Shown: one piece after another, positions 1 through 8,904 of the stretch | Position numbering within the stretch: the first letter of the stretch is position 1 | How the letters are laid out: the number at the start of each line of letters is the position of its first letter | NCBI GenBank assembly: GCA_035415725.1 | Contig: DAOOGN010000002.1 | Coordinates: forward strand, 1-64,000 | DNA length: 64,000 bases | Source of the DNA: DSWT01 sp035415725 | Lineage (GTDB): Bacteria > Chloroflexota > Anaerolineae > B4-G1 > SLSP01 | Direction: 5' to 3' | Made by a program: the position numbers and the translations under genes | Notes under the pieces: model-generated | The model's database searches: none | Told to the model about the DNA's origin: nothing | The model's input: the letters and a program-made list of their open reading frames with translations, nothing else

Positions 1-118
1 TTGTCATACAGAAGCACCTGGCCTACCAAAGTCTACGCCAAACCTGGCATAGGGCATAAGTGGCTTCGTCAGGTTGACTGGCCTGAATAGATACGCCAAA
101 TTTATATCAGGGGGGAGA

Positions 119-496
119 TTGACGTCAATAGATCGTGAGATTTTCGAGACATGGGTGGCCGAGGCGCTGGACGCGCTCCCCGAAGCCTTTCGCACCCGCC
201 TGGAAAATGTCGAGGTGGTTGTGGAAGACTGGCCCGACCGGGAGACGCTGCGCCGCGCCGGTCTGCGCCATCCGGCAGAACTGATGGGATTTTATCACGG
301 TGTCCCGCAAACACAGCGGACCCATCATTACGGCCTGGTCTTGCCGGACAAAATCTCCATTTATCGCCGTCCCATTGAATTGCACTGCCGCACCCCGCAA
401 GAGATACGTGAGACCGTCCACCACGTAGTGCGCCACGAGATTGCACATCATTTCGGGATCGACGACGAGCGGCTGAAGGAGATGGGGGTGTATTGA
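119..496 (+). CDS. Zincin-type small metallopeptidase family protein
   Basis: This small protein of about 125 residues carries HEIAHHFGIDD near its C-terminus (His106, Glu107, His110, Asp116 counted from the TTG at 119). This fits the HExxHxxGxxD zinc-binding signature of the minimal zincin family Pfam PF06262. The preceding GVPQTQR and LPDKISIYR segments are also typical of that family, whose physiological substrate is unknown. I chose TTG at 119 because the family normally begins just before the REIFETWV helix and an AGGGGG lies 4 nt upstream. A TTG at 74 in the same frame would add 15 residues. It is the only supported plus-strand gene in the window and is convergent with the phosphorylase gene. 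No signal peptide is visible, so it is probably cytoplasmic. Confidence 0.88.
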   Translation: MTSIDREIFETWVAEALDALPEAFRTRLENVEVVVEDWPDRETLRRAGLRHPAELMGFYHGVPQTQRTHHYGLVLPDKISIYRRPIELHCRTPQEIRETVHHVVRHEIAHHFGIDDERLKEMGVY

Positions 497-516
497 GTTT
501 GTGACCTCAGCAATTC

Positions 517-540
517 GCCCCCCCACCGGGCAAGGGGGGC
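517..540. terminator. GC hairpin between convergent genes, possible terminator
   Basis: GCCCCCC (517-523) and GGGGGGC (534-540) form a perfect 7-bp stem with a 10-nt loop between the ends of two convergent genes. There is no clear T-run on either side, so a classical intrinsic terminator is not certain. Confidence 0.4.
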
Positions 541-587
541 TGAAGAGTGGCGGTTCCAGCATCTTCGCCAGGGGATGCCAACGAGGC

Positions 588-2738
588 TTAAGGGACGATG
601 TTCCCGTTGAGCGCGGTGACATCCTTGAGCGCCGGGATGTAGTATTCGTTCAAATACTCCTGCACCATACGCCGCGTCGAGAAATGCGCTCCGATGGTGC
701 GAATGGCTTCCTTCATCATCGTGACCCACTCACGCGGAATATCGTCGCGGTCGCGTTTGTAAAACAGCGGCACCACTTGCTCTTCCAGGAGCTTATACAG
801 GGCGTTGGCATCGGCGTCATCTTGCAAATTGGGGTCTGCATAGGTTTGCCCTGGATTGATCGCCCAGCCGTTGCGGCCGTTGTAGGCTTCGGCCCACCAC
901 CCATCGAGGATGCTCAAGTTGAGAATGCCGTTGAAGGCCGCCTTCATGCCGCTGGTACCGCTGGCCTCCATCGGTTTGCGCGGCGTGTTCAGCCACACGT
1001 CCACCCCCTGCGTCAGATAGCGCGAGACGTGCATATCGTAGTCTTCGACAAAGGCGATCCGCCCGCCAAACTCGGGGCTGCGAGCGATGTTGTAGATTTG
1101 CTGCAACAGTAGTTTGCCGGGATCGTCCGCCGGATGGGCCTTGCCGGCGAAGATGAACTGGACGGGGCGGTAGCGGTCGTGGACGAGCGCCTTCAGGCGT
1201 TCCATATCCCGGAAGATGAGATTGGCCCGTTTGTAGGTGGCAAATCGGCGGGCAAAACCGATCACCAGCGCATCGGGATCGAGAAAGATGCCCGAACAGA
1301 GCAGTTGATCGGGGGGCGTGGCCTGCTGCATGCGCGCTTCCCGCGCGCGCTCCCGTATGGTGGAGAACATTTTGCGCTTGAGGCGGATGTGGGCCTCCCA
1401 CAGTCGTTCAGCGGGGATCTCTTCGACGCGCGCCCATAGGAGAGGATCGTCCTGGTGGGCCATCCAATCGGGGCTGACATAGCGGTGGTAAAGGCGATGC
1501 ATAGCTTCGCCTGTCCATGAAGCAAGGTGCACACCGTTGGTCACCTGCCCGATGGGGACTTCGTCGACAGACTTCCCCGGCCACAGGCTTTGCCACATGT
1601 GACGCGACACTTCCCCGTGCAGCTCACTCACGCCGTTGGCGCGCCCCGCCATCTCCAGCGCCAGTTTGGTCATATTGAAGGCTTCACCGTCGCCCATGTT
1701 GTGACTGCCCAACTTTAAGAACTCTTCGCGGCTGAGGTTGAGTTGGGGCCAGCAATTGTAGAAATACTTGTCCATAAGGGAAAAATTGAAGGTATCATGA
1801 CCGGCGGCGACAGGGGTATGGGTGGTGAAGATGGTGCCCGCACGGACACGCGCCTTCGCTTCTTCGAAGGACATCCCCTGGGCTATGAACTCACGGGCGC
1901 GTTCGAGGACCATAAAAGCGGAGTGTCCCTCATTGATGTGCCAGACGACCGGTTGTATTCCCAAACGGCGGAGGATCTGCACGCCGCCAATGCCGAGCAG
2001 AATTTCCTGTTGGATGCGCGTTTCCCGGTCGCCGCCGTACAGTCGCGCCGTCAACTGGCGATCCCACGGCGCATTTTGTTCTACATCGGCGTCCATCAGG
2101 TAGAGATGCGTGCGGCCGATCAGCACTTCCCAGACTTGCAGGTAGATGTGGCGGTCCCCTACCTTCACGGGGACGAGAAGCCGCTCGCCGTCCCTGTCCC
2201 ATACCGGTCGCATCGCCACTTCCTGGGTATTGAGCGGTGGATAGATGGCCTCTTGCCAGCCGTTGGGATCCATCCTTTGGCGGAAGTAGCCCTGCTCGTA
2301 GAGGAAGCCGACGGCGACAAAGGGCAATCCCATATCGCTGGCCTCTTTGGCATGGTCGCCGGAGAGACCGCCGAGGCCGCCGGAATAGATAGGCAGCGAG
2401 GCGTGCAGGCCGAATTCCGCCGATAGATAGGCGATAGGGCTTTTACTATACCATTGGGGACTGCTGTGGGTGTCCCGGTCCATTTCCATCAACACGGCAT
2501 CGAAGTCGCGCAGGAAAATGGGATCCTTTGCCAGCTCATTGAGACTCTCTGGAGGAATCTCCTGGAGGATACGCACCGGATTATGACGGGTCGTCGTCCA
2601 AAGCGTGCGATCCAGTTGTTTGAAAAGGTCGCGGGAGGCGCGATGCCAGGACCACCACAAGTTATAAGCCAGTTCTTCCAAACGCGCCAAGCGTGGTGGA
2701 AGTTTCTGTTGTAATGACGATGGTGCTGCTTGATCCAT
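588..2738 (-). CDS. glgP: Alpha-glucan (glycogen/maltodextrin) phosphorylase
   Basis: A pyridoxal-phosphate phosphorylase that releases glucose-1-phosphate from alpha-1,4-glucans in the cytoplasm. The N-terminus (LARLEELAYNLWWSWH) is the DUF3417-type leader of the short bacterial/archaeal alpha-glucan phosphorylases. Further on are YSGGLGGLSGDHAKEASD, HINEGHSAF and FTTHTPVAAGHD. The PLP motif EASGTSGMKAAFNG has its lysine at residue 599, followed by LDGWWAEAYNG. At 716 residues it is within the size range of this subgroup and lacks the longer layout of animal-type GlgP. The start is ATG at 2738, preceded by AAGGA with 5-6 nt spacing; the frame stays open further upstream but without family similarity. 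The next gene upstream on this strand is unrelated, so the gene is probably monocistronic. Confidence 0.96.
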   Translation of the reverse strand: MDQAAPSSLQQKLPPRLARLEELAYNLWWSWHRASRDLFKQLDRTLWTTTRHNPVRILQEIPPESLNELAKDPIFLRDFDAVLMEMDRDTHSSPQWYSKSPIAYLSAEFGLHASLPIYSGGLGGLSGDHAKEASDMGLPFVAVGFLYEQGYFRQRMDPNGWQEAIYPPLNTQEVAMRPVWDRDGERLLVPVKVGDRHIYLQVWEVLIGRTHLYLMDADVEQNAPWDRQLTARLYGGDRETRIQQEILLGIGGVQILRRLGIQPVVWHINEGHSAFMVLERAREFIAQGMSFEEAKARVRAGTIFTTHTPVAAGHDTFNFSLMDKYFYNCWPQLNLSREEFLKLGSHNMGDGEAFNMTKLALEMAGRANGVSELHGEVSRHMWQSLWPGKSVDEVPIGQVTNGVHLASWTGEAMHRLYHRYVSPDWMAHQDDPLLWARVEEIPAERLWEAHIRLKRKMFSTIRERAREARMQQATPPDQLLCSGIFLDPDALVIGFARRFATYKRANLIFRDMERLKALVHDRYRPVQFIFAGKAHPADDPGKLLLQQIYNIARSPEFGGRIAFVEDYDMHVSRYLTQGVDVWLNTPRKPMEASGTSGMKAAFNGILNLSILDGWWAEAYNGRNGWAINPGQTYADPNLQDDADANALYKLLEEQVVPLFYKRDRDDIPREWVTMMKEAIRTIGAHFSTRRMVQEYLNEYYIPALKDVTALNGNIVP

Positions 2739-2759
2739 AATTTCCTTTCCGTAACAAAA

Positions 2760-2806
2760 ATTGTAAACTTTCTGGTCTTGCGAACATAGCCATTGTTTTA
2801 ATGGCT
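2760..2806 (-). promoter_or_regulatory. Possible glgP promoter with an overlapping palindrome
   Basis: On the minus strand TACAAT (2760-2765) can serve as a -10 box, with a weak TATGTT (2783-2788) 17 nt upstream. A perfect 7-bp inverted repeat, AGCCATT-gtttt-AATGGCT (2788-2806), abuts that -35 position and could be an operator. The -35 match is poor, so this is a tentative call. Confidence 0.3.
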
Positions 2807-2827
2807 TACCCCCATTTTTTCGCCCTT

Positions 2828-2855
2828 CCTTCTTCCCCGCTGGCGGGGGAGAAGG
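2828..2855. repeat. 12-bp palindromic hairpin in intergenic DNA
   Basis: Positions 2828-2839 pair with 2844-2855 to give a 12-bp stem with one G-T wobble and a CTGG loop. It lies between the glgP start and the end of the next gene on the minus strand. It could terminate transcription arriving from that gene or be a dispersed palindromic element. No T-run follows it. Confidence 0.45.
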
Positions 2856-2961
2856 GGGGATGAGAGGGTCAGCGCCGATGGCTGAAGTGTCAACCCATGA
2901 TGAACCATTCCCAAAGTCCCGTTCACAACCTGGCAAGGGTGGCTCAATAGTTACTAAAAAA

Positions 2962-3798
2962 CTAAGGTCGAATCCAGAGAACCAGCATAAACATTACCAG
3001 GGCAACAATGCCAAATTCCGCCAGGACCCTACGGGTTAGCCGCCCTAGCAGATACTGATAACTCAATCCACTCAACAGATATAACTCCAGCGTCAACATC
3101 GTGCCCGCCGTCCACGTCGAGATGGGCCAGTATCCCAAAACCCAGGCCATCTCTCCGATCAACACCGCGATGATCCCGCCGAAGAGCCATACCAGGGACC
3201 CCTGCGCCCCACTGGCGCTCAACAGGTCGAAAGCCAACAGCCCGATGAGCACCATGATCGCCGGCCCGGTGATCAAGGCGCGTTCTTGTTCCCGCAGAAT
3301 GAGGCTCGAAAGCGCAAAGCCGAGCAAGTAATCGGCGATGTTGAGCATGGTGCGCGCGCCGGTATAGCCGGGGCTATCGGGGGAAAAGGCGCGGTAGTTC
3401 AGGTGGATTAACAATCCAATGAATATCCCGCTGAGCACCAGCGTTACCAACCATACCGGCACTGAGGTAGCGCGGATCAGCAGGAGTGAAGCCAGGAGCG
3501 TCCCCAGCGCTGGGGTGATGAGGGAAAAAATCAGGGGGCGCTCTCGGGTGTCATAGTGGGGGTGCCCCTGAAGCAGCGAAAAGGCGCCGCTGGCCACCAG
3601 CCCCACCATCAGGAGCGCCAACAACCAATCCCCACCAAAGGATAGTTGCAGCGGCGAGCCAAAAATATGCCACATACCCCAGACTACGGTCGGAAGTTCG
3701 ACGAACCGAAACAACGTCGCACTCGCCATGGTGACGACCAGGATGACGCTGAGGCGGTCGCGCTCGGTATGTTGTGCTTCCCTGCTTTGCATCAGCAT
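2962..3798 (-). CDS. Uncharacterised polytopic membrane protein
   Basis: About 278 residues that are mostly hydrophobic, with roughly eight predicted transmembrane segments (for example around LSVILVVTMASATLF, WLLALLMVGLVASGAF, VWLVTLVLSGIFIGLLI and FGIVALVMFMLVLWI). I recognise no catalytic motif or named family. The start is uncertain: ATG at 3798 or 3792, or a TTG at 3834 in the same frame; none has a strong ribosome-binding site. It follows rho by 80-120 nt on the same strand and may be read through from it. Its function is unknown. Confidence 0.75.
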   Translation of the reverse strand: MLMQSREAQHTERDRLSVILVVTMASATLFRFVELPTVVWGMWHIFGSPLQLSFGGDWLLALLMVGLVASGAFSLLQGHPHYDTRERPLIFSLITPALGTLLASLLLIRATSVPVWLVTLVLSGIFIGLLIHLNYRAFSPDSPGYTGARTMLNIADYLLGFALSSLILREQERALITGPAIMVLIGLLAFDLLSASGAQGSLVWLFGGIIAVLIGEMAWVLGYWPISTWTAGTMLTLELYLLSGLSYQYLLGRLTRRVLAEFGIVALVMFMLVLWIRP

Positions 3799-3877
3799 AG
3801 AGAATGATTCTAATGCGGGACCAACATTTGTCAACCGGTTTTCTGGATATTCGCTGTGGCGCCGGTGATTTGCAACG

Positions 3878-5491
3878 CTACTTCAGATCGCGCGTGAGAA
3901 TATCCAGGAACTCGTGATTGGTGCGGGTCCGTCGCATTTGTTGCAGGAGCGCCTCGGTGGCCGCGGTGATGTCGTAACCGGGGGTGGTAGGCGTGCCGGC
4001 CATCATCTGGGAGACCATGCGGCGCAGGAGCCATACCTTACGCAGCGTCTCTTTGTCCAACAGCAATTCTTCGCGCCGCGTGCCGGAGCGCAGAATGTCG
4101 AAAGCCGGGAAGATGCGCCGCTCCTGGAGCTTGCGGTTCAGATGGAGTTCCATGTTGCCGGTGCCTTTGAATTCCTCATAGATCATGTCGTCCATGCGAC
4201 TGCCGGTGTCGATCAGACAGGTGGCGAGAATGGTCAGGCTACCCCCTTCTTCGATGTTGCGCGCCGCGCCAAAGAATTTTTTGGGCGGATAAAGGGCCGC
4301 CGGATCGAGACCGCCGGAGAGAGTGCGTCCACTCGGCTGCACTACCAGGTTGTACGCGCGCGTCAGGCGCGTGAGGCTGTCCATCAAGATGACAACATCG
4401 CGCCCGATCTCCACGAGGCGTTTAGCGCGGTTCAAGGCCATCTCCGCTACCTGCGTCTGATGATCGACCGCTTCATCAAAAGTGGAGCTGCTGACCTCGG
4501 CTTCGACCGAACGATCCATATCCGTGACTTCCTCAGGCCGTTCCCCGATGAGCACAACCATCAGGTGAATGTCGGGATGGTTCGCGGTGATGCCGTTGGC
4601 GATCTTTTGGAGGACCGTGGTTTTGCCGGCTTTGGGCGGCGAGACGATGAGGCCGCGCTGTCCCAGGCCAATCGGCGCGACCAGGTCCAGCAGACGCTCG
4701 GTCAAGTTTTGAGGTTCGGTGCTGAGGTTGAGCTTGCGGTTGGGGAAGATCGGCGTCAGCCGCTCGAAATGCGGGCGGCGTTTGGCCGATTCCGGGTCCA
4801 TACCGTTGACCGCTTCCACGCGCAAGAGGCTATGGTACTTTTCTGTTTCTTTCGGCGGACGGACTTGCCCGATAACCATGTCGCCGGTGCGCAGGCTGAA
4901 GCGTCGGATCTGGCTTTGGGAGACGTAGACATCCTGGGGACCGGGCACATAACGCGCTGAACGCAAGAAGCCGATGCCCTCGTTGGTGATTTCCAGGATG
5001 CCGCCGCCGAAACTGAATCCCTCACGTTCCGCTTTGGCTTTGAGCAGCAGCAGGATGAGGTCTTCTTTTTTGCGTCCGCTATACCCGGAAACTTTGTAGG
5101 TACGGGCCAAATCACGCAGTTCAGGGAGCCGAATTTTTTCCAGCGCATTCATGTCCATGGAGCGCAGGATGTCGGCCTCCTCTTCGATTTCGACAAGCGG
5201 TGCGCCCCGTGGCTCTTCCACGGGCGCCTCTTCTATTTCCTCTTCCGGTTTGGGCACTTCGCTTTCTTCGTCGGGGAAGTATTCCGCCATCTCCATCAAC
5301 TCTTCGGTTTCGGTAACGGGAGGCACTGGCCCGCCGTGGTTATCGGTGGTGATGATGGCGATACTTTCTGGGGACGTGTCCTCATGGGTTTCACTTTCCA
5401 TGAGCATTTCGTTTTCGGATGTCTCCATAGCGAATGGTGGAGAGTCCACATCCGTTGGGTTTTCAGAGTGTAATTCTTCTTCGGGATACAT
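3878..5491 (-). CDS. rho: Transcription termination factor Rho
   Basis: A hexameric RNA-dependent ATPase that releases transcripts. After an unusually long acidic N-terminal extension of about 110 residues, rich in Glu and low in structure, come the Rho N-terminal helical domain (KIRLPELRDLARTYKVSGYS, about residues 118-150), the RNA-binding cold-shock-like domain (ILEITNEGIGFLRS to LRVEAVNG) and the ATPase core. The Walker A motif is SPPKAGKTT with Lys290, Walker B is VVILMDSLTR, and the Q/R-loop region has GGLDPAALYPPKKFFGAARN and FKGTGNMEL. It is complete at 537 residues. ATG at 5491 follows GAGGAGG closely. It is downstream of cdsA with a gap of under 50 nt and may be cotranscribed. Confidence 0.98.
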   Translation of the reverse strand: MYPEEELHSENPTDVDSPPFAMETSENEMLMESETHEDTSPESIAIITTDNHGGPVPPVTETEELMEMAEYFPDEESEVPKPEEEIEEAPVEEPRGAPLVEIEEEADILRSMDMNALEKIRLPELRDLARTYKVSGYSGRKKEDLILLLLKAKAEREGFSFGGGILEITNEGIGFLRSARYVPGPQDVYVSQSQIRRFSLRTGDMVIGQVRPPKETEKYHSLLRVEAVNGMDPESAKRRPHFERLTPIFPNRKLNLSTEPQNLTERLLDLVAPIGLGQRGLIVSPPKAGKTTVLQKIANGITANHPDIHLMVVLIGERPEEVTDMDRSVEAEVSSSTFDEAVDHQTQVAEMALNRAKRLVEIGRDVVILMDSLTRLTRAYNLVVQPSGRTLSGGLDPAALYPPKKFFGAARNIEEGGSLTILATCLIDTGSRMDDMIYEEFKGTGNMELHLNRKLQERRIFPAFDILRSGTRREELLLDKETLRKVWLLRRMVSQMMAGTPTTPGYDITAATEALLQQMRRTRTNHEFLDILTRDLK

Positions 5492-5538
5492 AAGGCTCCT
5501 CCTCGTAATCCATGGTTGATTGGAATTGATGCTGGTTT

Positions 5539-6357
5539 CTACAGCAGTAATGTCACTAAGGCCCAGGTCACAACACCTGTCCAGAGCAAACTGTCGATAC
5601 GATCAAAAATGCCGCCGTGGCCGGGAATCAGCGTTCCGCTGTCCTTGACGCCGACTTCGCGCTTAATGACGGAGACGAAAAAATCACCGGCAGTGGTTAG
5701 GGCAGCTATCACCAGGCCAAGCAGCGCGCCTGTGGCCGGCGTCACCTGGAGAGGCTGCCGCGCGACCGTGGGCCAAAGCCAGCCGAGAAACAAACCGGTG
5801 AGGGTCCCGCTGATGACTTCGCCGCTATAGCCTTCCCAGCTCTTGCCCGGGCTGATGGTCGGTGACATTTTGTGGCGTCCCCAACGCCGCCCCACAAAGT
5901 AGGCCGCCGATTCGCTGACCCAGACGATGGGGAGGGCGGTGAGCGTCCACCACAGCCCCTCGGGAAGGGCGCGCATGCGCCACAAATACGCCCCGCCGAT
6001 GCCCAGATATGTTCCCCCGGCCAGAGTCAGCGCCCATTCGGCGGTGGGAGCTGCTATGTCAGGATGGCGGTGCCGCCGATAGAGTATCCATCCCTCGGTC
6101 AGTAAGGTCAGCCCGGCCATGCCCGGCGCGAGCCATTGGCCGTTGCCCCACAGCGCATCGGCCAACCACAGGAGATCGAAGGCCACAACGCCACCCCAGG
6201 CCGGGTTATACCCCTTGCGTTGGAGCATCCGCGTGTATTCGAAACCGGCGAGCAGCGTCGCTACACCGATCAAAAGGGCATACGGCCAGTCTCCAATGAT
6301 GATGAGGACCAGGACCGCCGGCAGCAGCACGGCGGCGCTGATGATGCGAGTTTTCAT
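5539..6357 (-). CDS. cdsA: Phosphatidate cytidylyltransferase (CDP-diglyceride synthase)
   Basis: An integral membrane enzyme that makes CDP-diacylglycerol from phosphatidate and CTP, feeding phospholipid synthesis. At 272 residues it has the usual size, with several hydrophobic segments beginning at the N-terminus (IISAAVLLPAVLVLIIIG). The C-terminus carries the family signature: SVIKREVGVKDSGTLIPGHG followed by GIFDRID. ATG at 6357 has a GGAG upstream. Its position after uppS, frr and pyrH matches the widely conserved bacterial order pyrH-frr-uppS-cdsA. Confidence 0.97.
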   Translation of the reverse strand: MKTRIISAAVLLPAVLVLIIIGDWPYALLIGVATLLAGFEYTRMLQRKGYNPAWGGVVAFDLLWLADALWGNGQWLAPGMAGLTLLTEGWILYRRHRHPDIAAPTAEWALTLAGGTYLGIGGAYLWRMRALPEGLWWTLTALPIVWVSESAAYFVGRRWGRHKMSPTISPGKSWEGYSGEVISGTLTGLFLGWLWPTVARQPLQVTPATGALLGLVIAALTTAGDFFVSVIKREVGVKDSGTLIPGHGGIFDRIDSLLWTGVVTWALVTLLL

Positions 6358-6683
6358 GAGAGTTTCTCCATTGAATCAGGTATCATCTGTCCGTGACCCA
6401 TAAGATTCGAGTTGTATTTCATGGCAGCAGGAGACGGAAACCTGGTGCAGGTTCGCATGTGCGTTTCAATCGGCAACGCCCGGCTTTTGTGGTCCCTCGT
6501 GACTTCGGCAGCGTCATCTTTGGCCTGGGCAAGGTTGGGCCTAACGCCTTTGAAACACACCCAGGTCAAAACGGACATAGTGGCCGGATGCTGGTTGATT
6601 TTTCGCCATGAGGAAACCAGGCAATGGTCTCGAGGATGATAGGGTAGAAAGGGCGCTGTGCGGATTAGCACATTCTATAGACG
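6358..6683. other. Intergenic gap of 326 bp with no supported gene
   Basis: This stretch separates uppS from cdsA, which are usually adjacent. The open frames on both strands (up to 105 codons) have no recognisable domain and lack convincing ribosome-binding sites. I saw no clear promoter, terminator or RNA gene in it. Confidence 0.6.
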
Positions 6684-7409
6684 TCAGGTGTTCAGTCCAC
6701 CATAACGCCGGTCGCGTTGACTAAAAGCCTTCAGCGCTTTGTAGAATTCATCCTTGTCAAAGTCCGGCCAATAGACCGGTGTGATATAATACTCCGCGTA
6801 TGCTCCTTGCCAGAGCAGAAAATTGCTAAGGCGCATTTCTCCACTCGTGCGGATAATCAAATCAACATCCGGGATTCCCGCCGTGTACAAATGATCGTCG
6901 ATGGTGGCCGCAGTGACAGCCTCTGCCGGGATGCCGGCTCGGATGATTTGGCGGACCGCTTCGACGATCTCTTGTCGTCCGCCGTAGTTAAAAGCGACAT
7001 TGGCAATCAGTTGATCATTGTTGCGCGTCAGGTCCACTGCGGCGTGAATCTGCTCTTTGAGGTCATCGGATAAGGGAGTCAAATCCCCGATATGTCTTAA
7101 TTGTACACCATTTTTGTGTAATTCGCCAACTTCTTTCTGCAAAGAATCACGGAGAATATTCAGCAGGCCCTGCACTTCTTCCTCCGGTCGCTGCCAGTTT
7201 TCGGACGAAAAAGCGTACACGGTCACAATGGGCACGCCGAAGTCCACGGCCGCGCGCAGCACCTGATGCAAATTTTCGACGCCCGCCCGATGACCTGCCA
7301 ACCGTGGCAGGCCACGGCGATGCGCCCATCTCCCATTGCCATCCATAATCATCCCCACGTGCCGGGGCAGAGGGGTCAACGGTGGATAGCGATTATGTGT
7401 ATTGGTCAT
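6684..7409 (-). CDS. uppS: Isoprenyl (undecaprenyl) diphosphate synthase
   Basis: A cis-prenyltransferase that makes the polyprenyl diphosphate carrier for cell-envelope glycans. It is 241 residues, the normal length. The first motif HVGMIMDGNGRWA carries the catalytic Asp23, FSSENW follows, and the C-terminal substrate/Mg motif is LIIRTSGEMRLSNFLLWQ. ATG at 7409 was chosen from conserved length; the ribosome-binding site is only a weak GAGAG. The neighbours frr (upstream) and cdsA (downstream) support the assignment. The polymer length of the product cannot be read from sequence. Confidence 0.97.
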   Translation of the reverse strand: MTNTHNRYPPLTPLPRHVGMIMDGNGRWAHRRGLPRLAGHRAGVENLHQVLRAAVDFGVPIVTVYAFSSENWQRPEEEVQGLLNILRDSLQKEVGELHKNGVQLRHIGDLTPLSDDLKEQIHAAVDLTRNNDQLIANVAFNYGGRQEIVEAVRQIIRAGIPAEAVTAATIDDHLYTAGIPDVDLIIRTSGEMRLSNFLLWQGAYAEYYITPVYWPDFDKDEFYKALKAFSQRDRRYGGLNT

Positions 7410-7526
7410 GCATCTCTCATCTCTCTATTTGAGCTGGGAAGTGTTCGTGAGGACAGCCTACAGGTGCAAGAATAAAACATACAGAGGCAGCGGGAGGAAC
7501 ATCGTCGTCCCCCGCCCGGACCGTGA

Positions 7527-8084
7527 TTAGATTTCCATAATATCCTGTTCTTTGTGAGCGCCGATCTCGTCTACTTTTTCCGTATAACGGTCGATGAGTT
7601 TCTGGAGTTCGTCCTGTCCACGTTTGCGGTCGTCTTCCGAGATAAGCTTTTCGTTTTCATACTCGCGCAACTCTTCCAGCGCATCACGGCGAATGTTGCG
7701 CAAAGCGACTTTCCCCTCTTCGACGCGCCGTTTCACGACTTTGACCAATTCGCGGCGGCGTTCCTCCGTCAAGCGGGGAACAGGAACGCGGATGACGTGT
7801 CCATCGTTGCCGGGATTAAGCCCCAGGTCAGCCTGCAAAATGCCCTTCTCAATGGCGGCAATGGATGAGGGATCGTAGGGACGGATGAGAAGCATCTGGG
7901 GTTCCGGCGCAGAGATAGCGGCGAGTTGATTCAAGGGCGTCGGCATGCCGTAGTACTCCACCGTCACCCGTTCCACCAAAGCCGGAGAAGCGCGCCCGGT
8001 ACGGATGCTTTTGAAGTCCTCTTCCATAGACTCCACTGTCTTGACCATACGGTCTTCCGTTTCACTCATAAGTTCTTTGATCAT
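7527..8084 (-). CDS. frr: Ribosome recycling factor
   Basis: RRF splits post-termination ribosomes together with EF-G. At 185 residues it is full length. The hallmark segments are present: FKSIRTGRASPALVERVTVE near the N-terminus, the central domain with ISAPEPQMLLIRPYD, and the C-terminal helix ending in RYTEKVDEIGAHKEQDIMEI. ATG at 8084 is preceded by AGGAGG at good spacing. It sits between pyrH and uppS in the standard order. Confidence 0.98.
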   Translation of the reverse strand: MIKELMSETEDRMVKTVESMEEDFKSIRTGRASPALVERVTVEYYGMPTPLNQLAAISAPEPQMLLIRPYDPSSIAAIEKGILQADLGLNPGNDGHVIRVPVPRLTEERRRELVKVVKRRVEEGKVALRNIRRDALEELREYENEKLISEDDRKRGQDELQKLIDRYTEKVDEIGAHKEQDIMEI

Positions 8085-8156
8085 TTTTTTCCTCCTAAGC
8101 CAGACGAGCTGAAACCTACCCGGATTTTTGCCACGAGGTCCCTCAACCGGCAGAAG

Positions 8157-8873
8157 TTATCCTTCGATGAGGGTGCCGGCCGGTTCTCCCTGGATGGCGC
8201 GTTCCAGCCCGCCGGGATTCCACAGATTGAGGACGATAATCGGGAGCTGGTTATCCATACACAGCGTGATGGCGGTTGAATCCATAACGCGGGATTGCAG
8301 ATTGAGCGCCTCCAGATAGGTCAGATGCTCGAAGCGGTGGGCGTCGGGATTCTTCATGGGATCATCGTTGTACACCCCGTCCACTTTGGTCGCTTTGATC
8401 AGGAGATCCGCCGCCGTTTCGGCGGCCCGCAGTGCTGCTGCCGTGTCTGTGGTGAAGTACGGGTTGCCGGTGCCGGCGCCAAAGATGACCACCCGGCCCT
8501 TTTCGAGATGGCGTATGGCGCGCAGGCGAATGTAGGGTTCGGCGATCGCGCGCATCTCGATGGCCGTTTGGACGCGCGTGATCACGCCGGCGCGTTCCAG
8601 CGCATCGGCCAGCGCCAGGGAATTCATCACCGTAGCCAGCATCCCAATTTGATCAGCGCGCGCGCGATCCATCCCATGCGCCAATCCGTCCACGCCGCGC
8701 CAGAGGTTCCCGGCGCCGATGACAATGCCGATTTCGACCTCCTGCGCATGAAGGGTGGCGATGCGCCGCGCAAGTTCCTCGGCACGCTGCGGGTTGATTC
8801 CTGAACCACCGGGATTGGAGAGCGATTCCCCGCCGATCTTGATGATCACACGTTTGTATACGGGACGCGCCAT
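8157..8873 (-). CDS. pyrH: Uridylate kinase (UMP kinase)
   Basis: The bacterial hexameric UMP kinase of the amino-acid-kinase fold, making UDP from UMP in pyrimidine synthesis. The protein is 238 residues, with the N-terminal KIGGESLSN loop, the IVIGAGNLWRG segment and the nucleotide-binding stretch LIKATKVDGVYNDDP. It ends close after the PIIVLNLWNPGGLERAIQGE segment typical of PyrH. ATG at 8873 has GGAGG upstream. It is flanked by tsf and frr in the classical order. Confidence 0.98.
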   Translation of the reverse strand: MARPVYKRVIIKIGGESLSNPGGSGINPQRAEELARRIATLHAQEVEIGIVIGAGNLWRGVDGLAHGMDRARADQIGMLATVMNSLALADALERAGVITRVQTAIEMRAIAEPYIRLRAIRHLEKGRVVIFGAGTGNPYFTTDTAAALRAAETAADLLIKATKVDGVYNDDPMKNPDAHRFEHLTYLEALNLQSRVMDSTAITLCMDNQLPIIVLNLWNPGGLERAIQGEPAGTLIEG

Positions 8874-8904
8874 GGTGTTCCTCCAAGCGATAAAAAGCCT
8901 GGGA

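Noticed and set aside
3914..4960. Long plus-strand open frame (348 codons) opposite rho
   Set aside because: It is fully antisense to the highly conserved Rho core and has no domain or ribosome-binding site.
6354..6671. Minus-strand open frame between uppS and cdsA
   Set aside because: It overlaps the cdsA start, has no ribosome-binding site and its translation shows no structure or family similarity.
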